Positions 1 through 7,509 are shown, counted from the stretch's first letter. The stretch is DNA of 18,541 nt from Promethearchaeota archaeon (GCA_016839655.1 JAEOTW010000073.1:1-18541), one strand, 5' to 3'. A program made the numbers and translations. Notes: generated by a model from the sequence alone, not told the origin.

Positions 1-625
1 CTCGCATTTTTGAAAGGATATAACTAATAAAATTATCAAAAGCAAGTTCTTCCGGTTTAAAGATTTTATCTTCTAAACCACTTGGAATTTGAGAATATTT
101 TGTCATCATTTCTTTTATCTTGTTCTCGATTATGTGAGGATCCTCAAGTCCTGGAATAAGCCCTTCAGGACGTATATTGCCTCCACCTCCGCCACCTGTA
201 CCACTAGCTCCTGCGGTTTCTACTTTGACCGTATAGATCTTAAACATTCTATCGAAAACACCATTAGCAATATTAATATTTTGAACTCGGGTGTAAGGAA
301 TTGTTACTCTTTTCTTAGTAAAGACTCCATGGTGAATAGTTATGTTATTTTCAGATACTTCATAAGAATACTGCTCTACATACTTATTAAGATACCAAAT
401 TGATAATGGTATTATGAAAACCAATGGCAGCAATACAGAATAAACTATCAGCCATAGAAACAAACCTAATGTAAAAAATAATGGATCAAAAAAGTGCATT
501 AGCCAATATGACAAGATCATCCATAATGCATAAAATACAATATATCCAAGAATAATTTTAATAATTGACTTTTTCGTATAATTTCGAGAAATACCTCCTT
601 GATACGCAAAATCTTTTTGACTCAT
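1..625 (-). CDS. bPH2-domain (YdbS/DUF304-type) membrane protein, 3' end cut off
   Basis: Reading the minus strand from ATG at 623-625 gives an open frame of 208 codons that runs off the left edge, so the C-terminus is missing. The start is well supported: GGAGG lies 6 nt upstream. The protein has a short basic N-terminus, two hydrophobic segments (about residues 20-45 and 50-77), then a beta-rich domain beginning YSYEVSENNITIHHGVFTKK and containing IPYTRVQNI, followed by GLEDP and a helix. This order (two membrane helices, then the bacterial PH domain with the R-I-P-x-x-R-I-Q-x-V type strand) is that of YdbS-like proteins, which are membrane-anchored and of poorly known role. An odd Gly/Ser-rich stretch with six consecutive glycines sits before GLIPGLEDP. 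It is transcribed divergently from the FixC-like gene. Family assignment is fairly sure; function unknown. Confidence 0.8.
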   Translation of the reverse strand, partial: MSQKDFAYQGGISRNYTKKSIIKIILGYIVFYALWMILSYWLMHFFDPLFFTLGLFLWLIVYSVLLPLVFIIPLSIWYLNKYVEQYSYEVSENNITIHHGVFTKKRVTIPYTRVQNINIANGVFDRMFKIYTVKVETAGASGTGGGGGGNIRPEGLIPGLEDPHIIENKIKEMMTKYSQIPSGLEDKIFKPEELAFDNFISYILSKMR

Positions 626-733
626 GTTTTTCCTCCAATTTTTTTATGATTTTTTATTTATGTAAACTATATTTGTACTAATATTTTGGGTTATCAAATC
701 TCGAGTTATATTATTTCGAAATTTTTATTCCCT

Positions 734-752
734 ATGTAATATTTATTTACAT
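734..752. repeat. Inverted repeat ATGTAA-N7-TTACAT
   Basis: A 6-bp perfect inverted repeat with a 7-nt AT-rich spacer. It has the same half-site as the element at 821-840. It could be an operator for either divergent gene; assignment is by pattern only. Confidence 0.4.
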
Positions 753-820
753 CAGTATTTAAATGTTTGGATCACAATTCATATTTGTGGTTTTGAATGG
801 TTATAATCTTGTTTTTCCTG

Positions 821-840
821 ATGTAAAATAGACTTTACAT
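821..840. repeat. Inverted repeat ATGTAAA-N6-TTTACAT
   Basis: A perfect 7-bp inverted repeat with a 6-nt spacer, ending a few bases before a TATA-like stretch (844-853) pointing toward the FixC-like gene. The position fits a repressor or activator site. The palindrome could also form a weak hairpin, but no T-tract follows, so a terminator is less likely. Confidence 0.45.
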
Positions 841-954
841 AGTATATAATATAATTTTGTTATTAAATTAGACTAAAAAAATTATGTTTATTACTAATAG
901 AATCAAATATATTTCAATAGAGATAAGCACTCATAATTTTGGTAATACTATAAA

Positions 955-2649
955 ATGGATCAAGAATTTGACGTTGTTGTGGTTGGTGCGGGATTTGGGG
1001 GGCCTGTTGCGGCGTTAATATGTGCTGAAGCGGGATTAAGCACACTAATTATAGAAAGGTCCGAAAATGTAGGAGATAAAATTATTTCTGGATTAACTAT
1101 TCCATTTTATGGATTTTTATTTGGACCAAAATTTATAAGAGATGGAAATCCCCCGATTGAACGCCCCTCAGATGGGATAGTGAACTATATAATTAAAGAT
1201 ATCGATAAGGGAGATATTGAAATCGATGATTCTTTAAAAGTTCCAAAACCATTCTCGCCAATATTTGCTTTTGGGTATAATGCGTATTGTAAACCTTTTT
1301 GTGAATGGGAAGTGAGAAAGGCAGTTGAAGCGGGGGCTGAATTGAAGAAATCTACCACAATAATTGATGTTATTAAAGAGGAAGGTATCATTAAAGGTGT
1401 AATAACTGATAGGGGAGAAAGAATTTATAGTAAAATTGTAATTGATGCTGAGGGATCGAAAGGATTATTAGCAATAAAAGCAGGTATTAGAGAAAAATAT
1501 CTTCCTGAGACAATATCTCTAGCTGACACATATGATTATATAATGGAAAAAAAGGATATCGATAAAATTTTCGGTTATTCTGTAAAAATGTGTTGGGGAT
1601 GGGATGAACAAAGGATAGCTCCTCCACTTGGTTATGGAAATGGTCTGATGGTATGGCCTTATCGGAATAGTCTCCATTTCATGCAAGATCAATGTTTAAG
1701 AATAAATAGTGGTTCAGTACCTAATTTAAATAAAGAGTTTAAAGATTATCATAATAATATTACCCAAGAATTACCTTGGTGGAAAAATCTAGTAGCACCT
1801 CGAGTTAAGTTAAGAGCTAGAATGTTTGCCGGATTTGAAATCTATGTAGGTTTAAATAAGAGACTAAGGAATATGGCTAATTATACGGATGGAATGATCT
1901 TGATTGGAGATGCCGCAGGACTCGAAAGCACAGAATTATGTGATGGAGTTCCAGCAGCATGGTTCTCAGCAGAAATTGCTGCAAAAATAGCAATTCAAGC
2001 AATAGCTGCTAATAATACTTCAGAAACGTTTTTAGAAAAATACGGTCGAAAAATAAAAGAACATGCAATAATAAATTGGTCCATTTCTGGAAGGAATAGA
2101 TATAATTTGCGGATTGCTCAAAAGGAGCACAATATCAAAAAGCTAAGAAAATATATTCATAATGGTTGGGGATTAGGAGCATTAACCCATTTTATGACTC
2201 CATTTTTTAAAACACTTCTTATATATACCAAGAATGAACCAAAAATTATATCTAAATGGATAAAAATGTTTTTTAGATATTATCAAAATTGGGTTTATGA
2301 GAATTATGACTATTCTACTAATCAGAAAAGTAAAGAGATACACTCCAAAAAGCTTAAAAGAATGGAAAAGAGATTTACACGATTTTTAAGAATAATTGAT
2401 TCTCTTTTAACTTCATTGAAAAAAAAGCAAAAATTACTTTCATTTATGATTATCCCTTTTTCAAATTCTTTGAATAATATAATGAAAAATATTCTCCCTA
2501 TTCTTGAACCAATCTATTCACTTATTATGAAGTTGTTAACCCCAATTTCAAATCGCCTTAGTATAAAAGTTATGAAATTTGCTAAGTATGCTAATCCTAT
2601 TATTTTCAAAATTAAAGAGGAGAGATGTAAAAATGGGAAAAACTTTTAG
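955..2649 (+). CDS. FixC-like / geranylgeranyl-reductase-family FAD oxidoreductase with C-terminal extension
   Basis: A 564-residue flavoprotein. The N-terminus has the Rossmann motif VVVVGAGFGGP (GxGxxG at 11-16) with an acidic end to the second strand (IIERSE), and GDAAG at about 318-322 contacts FAD, both typical of the GGR/FixC/ETF-QO superfamily. Features such as GDK..SG near residue 60 and PPIER near 82 resemble FixC. The next gene encodes a FixX-like ferredoxin overlapping by 17 nt, so the pair probably passes electrons between ferredoxin and the flavin, perhaps to reduce an isoprenoid, quinone or acyl substrate. FixC proteins are usually about 430 residues; the extra 130 C-terminal residues are basic with hydrophobic amphipathic stretches, suggesting membrane association (inference). 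No clear ribosome binding site precedes the ATG, so the leader may be short. FixA and FixB are not in the window, and the substrate is unknown. Confidence 0.85.
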   Translation: MDQEFDVVVVGAGFGGPVAALICAEAGLSTLIIERSENVGDKIISGLTIPFYGFLFGPKFIRDGNPPIERPSDGIVNYIIKDIDKGDIEIDDSLKVPKPFSPIFAFGYNAYCKPFCEWEVRKAVEAGAELKKSTTIIDVIKEEGIIKGVITDRGERIYSKIVIDAEGSKGLLAIKAGIREKYLPETISLADTYDYIMEKKDIDKIFGYSVKMCWGWDEQRIAPPLGYGNGLMVWPYRNSLHFMQDQCLRINSGSVPNLNKEFKDYHNNITQELPWWKNLVAPRVKLRARMFAGFEIYVGLNKRLRNMANYTDGMILIGDAAGLESTELCDGVPAAWFSAEIAAKIAIQAIAANNTSETFLEKYGRKIKEHAIINWSISGRNRYNLRIAQKEHNIKKLRKYIHNGWGLGALTHFMTPFFKTLLIYTKNEPKIISKWIKMFFRYYQNWVYENYDYSTNQKSKEIHSKKLKRMEKRFTRFLRIIDSLLTSLKKKQKLLSFMIIPFSNSLNNIMKNILPILEPIYSLIMKLLTPISNRLSIKVMKFAKYANPIIFKIKEERCKNGKNF

Positions 2650-2902
2650 AGAATTTCCAGGTGTGGAATGGATACAAGGGGCAGGAGATTTTATAAAAAT
2701 TAATGAAAAAAAATGCAAAGGTTGTAGATATTGCGTAAATGTATGTTTAGCGGAATGTTTTGAAATTGTGGACAAAAAAGCAAGGGTTAAAACTTTAGAA
2801 AAATGTATGGAGTGCGCTTCCTGTTGGTATGTTTGTCCAGAGGATGCAATAATATTTACTTGGCCTATAGGTGGTACTGGTTATAAGAGTGATTGGGGTT
2901 AA
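2633..2902 (+). CDS. FixX-like 2[4Fe-4S] ferredoxin
   Basis: An 89-residue protein. I chose the ATG at 2633 rather than upstream in-frame starts because GAGGAG lies about 10 nt before it and homologous ferredoxins start close to here. It has two cluster motifs: CxxCxxCxxxC (CKGCRYCVNVC, about residues 24-34) and CxxCxxCxxxCP (CMECASCWYVCP, about 62-73). The first lacks the usual proline after the fourth cysteine. The tail FTWPIGGTGYKSDWG matches the W-x-P-x-G-x-x-G-x-x-x-x-x-G ending of FixX proteins. FixX normally has one intact cluster; here both look complete. The start overlaps the FixC-like stop by 17 nt, so translation is probably coupled, and the protein is the likely electron partner of that flavoprotein. 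Cytoplasmic. Confidence 0.88.
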   Translation: MGKTFREFPGVEWIQGAGDFIKINEKKCKGCRYCVNVCLAECFEIVDKKARVKTLEKCMECASCWYVCPEDAIIFTWPIGGTGYKSDWG

Positions 2903-3205
2903 ATTTGATTAATTGTTCATTCTTTTTCGATAACTTTATATTTAAAATATAGTATAAATTGAATTCTTTTCATTGAAATATATAATTATTAGACTATTGT
3001 TCATTTCTGCATGAAATATTCTCAAATTTTGTCGGTTTATGCTCATTTTTAAATATTTAACAAATGTGGGAAATCAAGGGGAAAGTTTAAATAGACAAAA
3101 AAGATATAATTATTAATAAATTATAAATAATAATAATTGATTAATCGTTCAGATTTTAAACTTAAAGTCTGATGATTTGTTCAATGAAGGTGATTACCAA
3201 ATAAG
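2903..3205. promoter_or_regulatory. Intergenic region with TATA-like box and leader inverted repeat
   Basis: No credible gene in these 303 bases. A TTTAAATA box lies at 3086-3093 and further AT-rich TATA-like sequence follows to about 3136. A near-identical 15-mer, TTGATTAAyGTTCA with one mismatch, occurs at 2905-2919 and 3137-3151. A 22-bp imperfect inverted repeat (9 of 11 positions) lies at 3150-3171. GAAGGTGA near 3185-3192 is the ribosome binding site of the small gene that follows. Confidence 0.45.
3150..3171. repeat. Imperfect inverted repeat in the leader of the small Cys4 gene
   Basis: The left arm CAGATTTTAAA and the right arm CTTAAAGTCTG pair at 9 of 11 positions. It lies between the probable promoter and the ribosome binding site, so it may be an operator or an RNA stem in the leader. 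No downstream T-tract is present. Confidence 0.35.
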
Positions 3206-3397
3206 ATGAAAAAAGATTTCAAATGTGGTGTTAAACATAATTTTAATACCGGAGTTATAATTAAGAGTGATGATCGTAAGAAATATGAGTGGAATTGTTC
3301 TACTTGTAATATGAAGGAAACTATTCTGACAAAAGAAGATTTTGAAGAATTTAAATCAAGTGGTAAGGTCATTTGTCCTCTACTAACTTATGAATAA
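3206..3397 (+). CDS. Small four-cysteine protein, possible zinc ribbon
   Basis: A 63-residue ORF starting at ATG 3206, 12-15 nt after a GAAGGTGA ribosome binding site, and ending just before a hairpin and T-tract. Cysteines at 7, 31, 34 and 57 (C-x23-CxxC-x22-C) with His11 could bind one zinc or iron. The middle has alternating beta-like and charged segments (KKYEWNCSTCNMKE), and a basic and acidic composition typical of soluble proteins. I do not recognise the family. The overlapping minus-strand frame at 3181-3372 has no ribosome binding site and poorer composition. It follows the FixC/FixX pair but has its own long leader, so it is probably separately transcribed. Confidence that it is a real gene is moderate; function is unknown. 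Confidence 0.6.
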   Translation: MKKDFKCGVKHNFNTGVIIKSDDRKKYEWNCSTCNMKETILTKEDFEEFKSSGKVICPLLTYE

Positions 3398-3399
3398 AT

Positions 3400-3438
3400 A
3401 ATTCTTTATAGAGAATTTTTTTTATTTCTTTTTTTTTA
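3400..3438 (+). terminator. Hairpin plus T-tracts after the Cys4 gene
   Basis: A perfect 6-bp stem AATTCT/AGAATT with a 6-nt loop (3400-3417) is followed by T-runs to 3438. It lies between convergent genes. Archaeal termination depends mainly on the T-tract, which is strong on the plus strand. Confidence 0.5.
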
Positions 3439-3444
3439 ATTTGC

Positions 3445-4713
3445 TCACATAAGTAATGCTTTGAAAAATTTTGGGCTTAGAGTAACTTTTGAAAGTGTAG
3501 AAAGTTTACCGAACCATTTTTCTCCTACGTATCTGTCATTACTGGTATTATGAGTTGATAGATCGTGGTTTATATACGCCTCATAAATATATTTTCTAGC
3601 TAATTTATTCTCATTTAGTAATTCTGTATACAAGCGCCACAGAGATTTTACATATGAACCCTCATTGTAAATCAGATATTCAAGGGCATTGCCATTTTTG
3701 AAGTATGTAAAAAGTATTCGCTTAACTTCCTGATCATACTTACTTAATTCTAATCGGCTGAAATTGCTATCTTTTTCTAATAATGACTTTACTGTGTTAG
3801 CTCCAATATCAGCACTTGCTACACCCGGCAACATCCCTTCGTAAAAAAATGCTGTTACTAGTCCCGCTGCCTCACCTAGAACAAGAACTCGATCATTTGA
3901 GAAATGTTTAATAGGATGTTTTGAAATTTCCCCAACAACCGCCGTTGTTAAGTCATATTTCAATCCATTTACAAATTTCTGAATAGGTTTATAATTTTTC
4001 AAAATTCTATCGAGTTTTGACATAATTTCTTCTTTCGATTCATCCTTTTTCCCTAGAAATCCTGTAGCTACCCTTGCTTTACCTCTATTAAAATAGAAAG
4101 GACCATTTATCGAGATCTTGGGATTTATATGAAACACATAATTGTATTCCAGATTTTCATTAACTTTATCTTCATCTCCAAATAAGTGGATTAGGGCTCC
4201 TGTATAATGATCTGGAGTTTCAAATCCTAATGATTGCTGTAAATCAAATCCACGTGACCCAGTAGCAAGTGCTAATAGTTTTGTATTATAGGATTCACCT
4301 TTATTATTGACAATTTCTAAAGAATCGCCATGTCTAATTATTTTTGATACTCTCTCTCCTGAATTGAAGGTACCTCCTTGTTGTTCAAATTGTTTTATGA
4401 ACTCTTCGATTATTTTCTCAGTATGACAAATATTTCCTAATGCAATTCCAAATTCAGTAGAGTCAATAACGCCATTAAACTCATCACTCATGTAATTAGT
4501 TTTAGTGTGAAGGCTAGGAAAGATTTTTTTATCTTCCCAATCGATTTCTTCCTTTATAAAAGGTCGATTATGTTCGGGAAATACATTAGTTCTAATAGGA
4601 ATTTCTTTTCGGTAGTCCTCTGCTTCAATCAAAAGTGTTTTTGCATATTTTGAAATTTTGGCGGCAAAAGTTGTTCCAGCTATTCCCGCTCCAATGATTA
4701 TAACATCATACAT
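3445..4713 (-). CDS. Geranylgeranyl-reductase-family FAD-dependent oxidoreductase
   Basis: A 422-residue flavoprotein. It begins directly with the Rossmann fold, MYDVIIIGAGIAG (GxGxxG at residues 8-13), followed by LLIEAED ending the second strand. The distal FAD motif reads LGEAAGL at about residues 279-285, with glutamate where the superfamily normally has aspartate (GDAAG). ATGSRG near residue 150 corresponds to the conserved A-x-G-x-x-S/R segment. The length matches the usual 400-450 residues, unlike the extended FixC-like paralogue at 955. Such enzymes reduce isoprenoid double bonds in archaeal lipids or act on quinones or aromatics; the substrate cannot be read from the sequence. It is a single gene, divergent from the M48 protease and convergent with the Cys4 gene. 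A TATA box about 28 nt before the ATG and no ribosome binding site suggest a leaderless mRNA. Confidence 0.8.
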   Translation of the reverse strand: MYDVIIIGAGIAGTTFAAKISKYAKTLLIEAEDYRKEIPIRTNVFPEHNRPFIKEEIDWEDKKIFPSLHTKTNYMSDEFNGVIDSTEFGIALGNICHTEKIIEEFIKQFEQQGGTFNSGERVSKIIRHGDSLEIVNNKGESYNTKLLALATGSRGFDLQQSLGFETPDHYTGALIHLFGDEDKVNENLEYNYVFHINPKISINGPFYFNRGKARVATGFLGKKDESKEEIMSKLDRILKNYKPIQKFVNGLKYDLTTAVVGEISKHPIKHFSNDRVLVLGEAAGLVTAFFYEGMLPGVASADIGANTVKSLLEKDSNFSRLELSKYDQEVKRILFTYFKNGNALEYLIYNEGSYVKSLWRLYTELLNENKLARKYIYEAYINHDLSTHNTSNDRYVGEKWFGKLSTLSKVTLSPKFFKALLM

Positions 4714-4736
4714 GTTAAGTCAATTCTCACTAATGG

Positions 4737-4745
4737 ATATAAATT
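4737..4745 (-). promoter_or_regulatory. TATA box for the flavoprotein gene
   Basis: AATTTATAT on the minus strand is centred about 28 nt upstream of the ATG at 4713, the spacing expected for transcription starting at or next to the start codon. No Shine-Dalgarno is visible. Confidence 0.45.
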
Positions 4746-4796
4746 ACTTGTTATAATCTATCTAATGTTTTTAATTTTTAGTTAGAAAGTTTTTAT

Positions 4797-4814
4797 AGGT
4801 AGCACTTTCTACCT
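4797..4814. repeat. Inverted repeat AGGTAG-N6-CTACCT
   Basis: A perfect 6-bp inverted repeat between the divergent flavoprotein and M48 protease genes. It stands out as the most G+C-containing element in an AT-rich spacer. It may be an operator or a chance palindrome. Confidence 0.35.
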
Positions 4815-4885
4815 TAACATGAACAAAACTTTTTTAAAAAAATCTAAGCAAAAAAAAATTTAAATAACAATAAAGGTGGTAAATT

Positions 4886-6595
4886 ATAGGATTAAGATTA
4901 GCTGCGGGGCTTGCTATAACTTCCCTTTTCGCTCTGCTTTATGCTGTTGTATTTGTTATAGGAGTATGGTTTCTACCCTCCTCAATATTTGGTTTGATTA
5001 TCATGATTGCTATTACTATTGGAATAGTTTTACTCCAATACGGGATTTCTCCATTGATTGTGAATTGGCTTTATAGAATTGATTGGATTCCCTACGAGGA
5101 ATTTGCTGTGCAATACCCTCATCTAGCAGAATCTCTTGATAAAGTTGTTGATTATAATAATATAAAGATGCCAAGACTCGGTATTATTCATGACCTCAAC
5201 CCAAACGCATTTACATTTGGCTGGAGTAAAAATTCAGCAAGAATTGTTATAACAGATGGAATTTTACATTACTTAAACAAAAAAGAGCAAAATGCAGTAT
5301 TTGCTCATGAATTAGGGCATGTTGTTCATTCAGACTTTATATTGATGACAGTGGTTTTTGCAATTCCTTTACTTTTGTTAACAGTTGCTCGTTGGGCCTA
5401 TTATGCCAGTATTTATTCCGGTCGTAGAAGAAGTGGAGATAGTGATGACGCTTCTACTATAGCAATTGCGTTAATTGCAGTTGCTGTTCTATCGTATTTT
5501 AGTTATTATATAAGCTACTTGATATCACTAATAGTGAGTAGAATCCGTGAATATTACGCTGATGAACATAGTGCAGAAGTTTTGGAAAACCCAAACGCAC
5601 TTGCGACAGGTCTTGTTAAAATTGCTTATGGATTATTGGTTGATGGAAATATTGAAGAGCGAAAGAAATCACGAGTACGAGGATTAAGAGGTTTAGGAAT
5701 TTTTGATCCAAGTACTGCTAAAACACTAGGTATTATAAGTGTTGGAACAACTCAAACTTTATCAATGGAAGCAATTCAAAAAGCAGCAGCATGGGATTTA
5801 TATAACCCTTGGGCTAAGTATTACCAAATGTTCTCAACTCATCCACTACCAGCAAAAAGAATTATGCGTTTGAATATGCTATGTGACATCTATGGGATAC
5901 AACCGGAGATTAACTTTTCAGATGCTAAAAGATTGAAAGAAGAACAAGCAGGGAAAACACTATGGGATCAATTCTTATGGGATTTATTTATGAAAAATCT
6001 TCCTACATTAGTTTTTCTTATCTTACTTGGAATCACGATTGTCTGGTTATTCGAGCTTGCTGGATTCTACACTATTACTTTTCTTGCGCCCGTTTTTAAT
6101 AATATGTGGCTTGTATGGGCTATAGGTTTCTATGTAATTGGATTTATGGCGATCCTTAAGACGTTATATATGTATAAGGGTGGTTTCGAAGATAAGACAG
6201 TACTAGACCTAGTTACCAATGTCAAAGTAAGTCCAATTAGGACAGTGCCTGCATTTTTAGAAGGTAAAATAGTAGGAAAAGGTATTCCGGGATATTATTT
6301 CAGTGAAGATATGATATTCCAGGATAATACAGGTATAATGTATGTTGACTATCGGTTTGGAATCGGTTTAGCTGACTTAATATTCTCTCTTAGAACTGTC
6401 AACCGGTTAATCGACCAAAAAGTTAGAATTAAAGGATGGTATAGAAGAGGTCCAAGCCCTTATATTCAAGTAGATACAATATGGACTGAATCTGGAAGAA
6501 GAATCAGAAATTATTCAAAAGCATTTAGGTATGTTTGGGTAGTTTTAGAGTTTATAATAGGAATTGTATGTTTCTATTTCTGGTTTATAGGATGA
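4886..6595 (+). CDS. htpX: M48-family (HtpX-like) membrane zinc metalloprotease
   Basis: About 569 residues if started at ATA 4886. The catalytic motif HELGH is at about residues 141-145 and the third zinc ligand is the Glu of EYYAD near 222, both diagnostic for M48. HtpX-type proteases degrade misfolded membrane proteins. The frame is open from 4883, and the stretch 4886-4993 encodes a hydrophobic helix (LRLAAGLAITSLFALLYAVV) homologous in position to the first HtpX helix, so the TTG at 4994 is too late. No ATG, GTG or TTG occurs in frame between the stop at 4880-4882 and 4994, while AAAGGTGGT (4872-4880) sits just before ATT 4883 and ATA 4886. Further helices flank the catalytic core and two occur near residues 370-435. 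A beta-rich domain (about 445-540) with GYYFSEDMIFQDNTG and GWYRRGPSPY follows, then a last helix. This extended C-terminus is, from memory, shared with other archaeal M48 proteins. Confidence 0.85.
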   Translation: MGLRLAAGLAITSLFALLYAVVFVIGVWFLPSSIFGLIIMIAITIGIVLLQYGISPLIVNWLYRIDWIPYEEFAVQYPHLAESLDKVVDYNNIKMPRLGIIHDLNPNAFTFGWSKNSARIVITDGILHYLNKKEQNAVFAHELGHVVHSDFILMTVVFAIPLLLLTVARWAYYASIYSGRRRSGDSDDASTIAIALIAVAVLSYFSYYISYLISLIVSRIREYYADEHSAEVLENPNALATGLVKIAYGLLVDGNIEERKKSRVRGLRGLGIFDPSTAKTLGIISVGTTQTLSMEAIQKAAAWDLYNPWAKYYQMFSTHPLPAKRIMRLNMLCDIYGIQPEINFSDAKRLKEEQAGKTLWDQFLWDLFMKNLPTLVFLILLGITIVWLFELAGFYTITFLAPVFNNMWLVWAIGFYVIGFMAILKTLYMYKGGFEDKTVLDLVTNVKVSPIRTVPAFLEGKIVGKGIPGYYFSEDMIFQDNTGIMYVDYRFGIGLADLIFSLRTVNRLIDQKVRIKGWYRRGPSPYIQVDTIWTESGRRIRNYSKAFRYVWVVLEFIIGIVCFYFWFIG

Positions 6596-6610
6596 CTCCA
6601 ATTTTAAAAG

Positions 6611-6635
6611 TTTATTTTTTAACTTTATTTTTTTT
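6611..6635 (+). terminator. T-tract terminator after the M48 gene
   Basis: Runs of six (6615-6620) and eight (6628-6635) thymines follow the stop at 6595 and precede the convergent longin-like gene, the usual archaeal intrinsic signal. Confidence 0.45.
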
Positions 6636-6653
6636 ATGTTTTAGAGTAGTTTT

Positions 6654-7412
6654 TTAAATAATATTAGTTATCTTATTTGCTAATTTCTGTAAGTTCATAT
6701 CACACATACCTAAAGGTACAGTAGAATCATAAAGAACAACTACTAACAGTGGATCTAATTTCCATGGAATATCTATAACTTTAGAAAATACTTTTTGCCC
6801 TGTTTTCAAACCATAATACATTTCGGGAAGATCCAACGCTCCTATCATATACCGTATTTCAAGCTCTTTAAGCGAGTTAACTAATATCTCATTCGGTAGT
6901 GAAGTATAAATTGTATTTCCCTTAGTTGTTAGAAGAGCTGCTCCAAGAAGTTCGTTCTCATACATCAATCCCTCAAAAACATCAATAACTTTCTTATAAA
7001 AGGTTTGACTCATAAAAATCTCATCTTCTCCTCTGACGATTGAGTCAACCATTTTATCTAATTTCAAGTTTTCAAGTTCTTGATAATCTTTAATTGTGGT
7101 TGTATCTGGATATTCTTCTAAAAATACATCAGCAATTCTTTCTAAACGTGATGTCACAAATAAAAGACTCGCTGTTGAATCTGACAATATAGAAAAAATA
7201 AGATCTTGGTGTACCTTAAAAACAAATCTCAATTCACTCATTTCAAGAATTTCAGGAGTCTTTTTTGAGATTACATTTTCAGAGAATGAAAATATTGCTG
7301 AAAAGAAAGGTGTAATCAAATTAACCTCTAAATTCTCAAAATCATTAGTAAAATTTCGACTATAAATGCAAACTCCTGTTTTCTTTAAAATGAATAGAGA
7401 ATGAATCTTCAT
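6654..7412 (-). CDS. Longin-like two-domain protein
   Basis: A 252-residue soluble protein. The first 105 residues look like a longin-type alpha/beta fold: strand MKIHSLFILKKTGVCIYSRNF, helix ITPFFSAIFSFSENVI (34-49), strands around EMSELRFVFKVHQDLIFSILSD (58-78), SLLFVTS, then helix RLERIADVFLEEYP. Residues 106-130 are a charged linker. The second half (132-252) repeats alpha/beta logic, with GAALLTTKGNTIYTSLP resembling the strand-turn-strand of longin or roadblock domains. Longin and roadblock folds in eukaryotes regulate small GTPases and are frequent in Asgard genomes; a role as GTPase regulator is inference. The ATG at 7412 has AAGGT about 11 nt upstream and TATA-like CTTATAAG at 7434-7441. 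It lies 97 nt downstream of the nitroreductase on the same strand. The fold call is from pattern recognition and needs structure prediction. Confidence 0.55.
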   Translation of the reverse strand: MKIHSLFILKKTGVCIYSRNFTNDFENLEVNLITPFFSAIFSFSENVISKKTPEILEMSELRFVFKVHQDLIFSILSDSTASLLFVTSRLERIADVFLEEYPDTTTIKDYQELENLKLDKMVDSIVRGEDEIFMSQTFYKKVIDVFEGLMYENELLGAALLTTKGNTIYTSLPNEILVNSLKELEIRYMIGALDLPEMYYGLKTGQKVFSKVIDIPWKLDPLLVVVLYDSTVPLGMCDMNLQKLANKITNII

Positions 7413-7509
7413 TGAGAGTGATACCTTAATACTCTTATAAGCTTAAATATAATAACACTCTCTTTTAAGTATTTTTAATATGGCGAAAATTAAGTGTAAA
7501 GAGTCTTGA

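Larger units (their letters stand above)
626..954. promoter_or_regulatory. Divergent intergenic region with repeated ATGTAA half-sites
   Basis: These 329 bases separate two divergent genes and hold no credible ORF. They are very AT-rich and contain TATA-like stretches (TATATAATATAA around 844-853, AAATATATTT at 905-914). ATGTAA or its complement occurs five times: 660-665, 734-739, 747-752 (complement), 821-826 and 835-840 (complement), four of them arranged as two inverted repeats. The second abuts the TATA-like stretch at 844, so it is a plausible operator. No RNA gene is seen. Confidence 0.5.

Noticed and set aside
89..403. Plus-strand 104-residue ORF
   Set aside because: It lies antisense to the bPH2 protein gene, has no ribosome binding site, and its sequence has no recognisable domain.
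4876..5076. 66-residue plus-strand ORF starting at GTG near the M48 ribosome binding site
   Set aside because: It is out of frame with the M48 gene and ends inside it; the overlapping frame encodes the conserved first HtpX helix. It remains relevant only if a frameshift exists here.
7096..7365. Plus-strand 89-residue ORF antisense to the longin-like gene
   Set aside because: The opposite strand has the better start signals and longin-like pattern; this one has no ribosome binding site.
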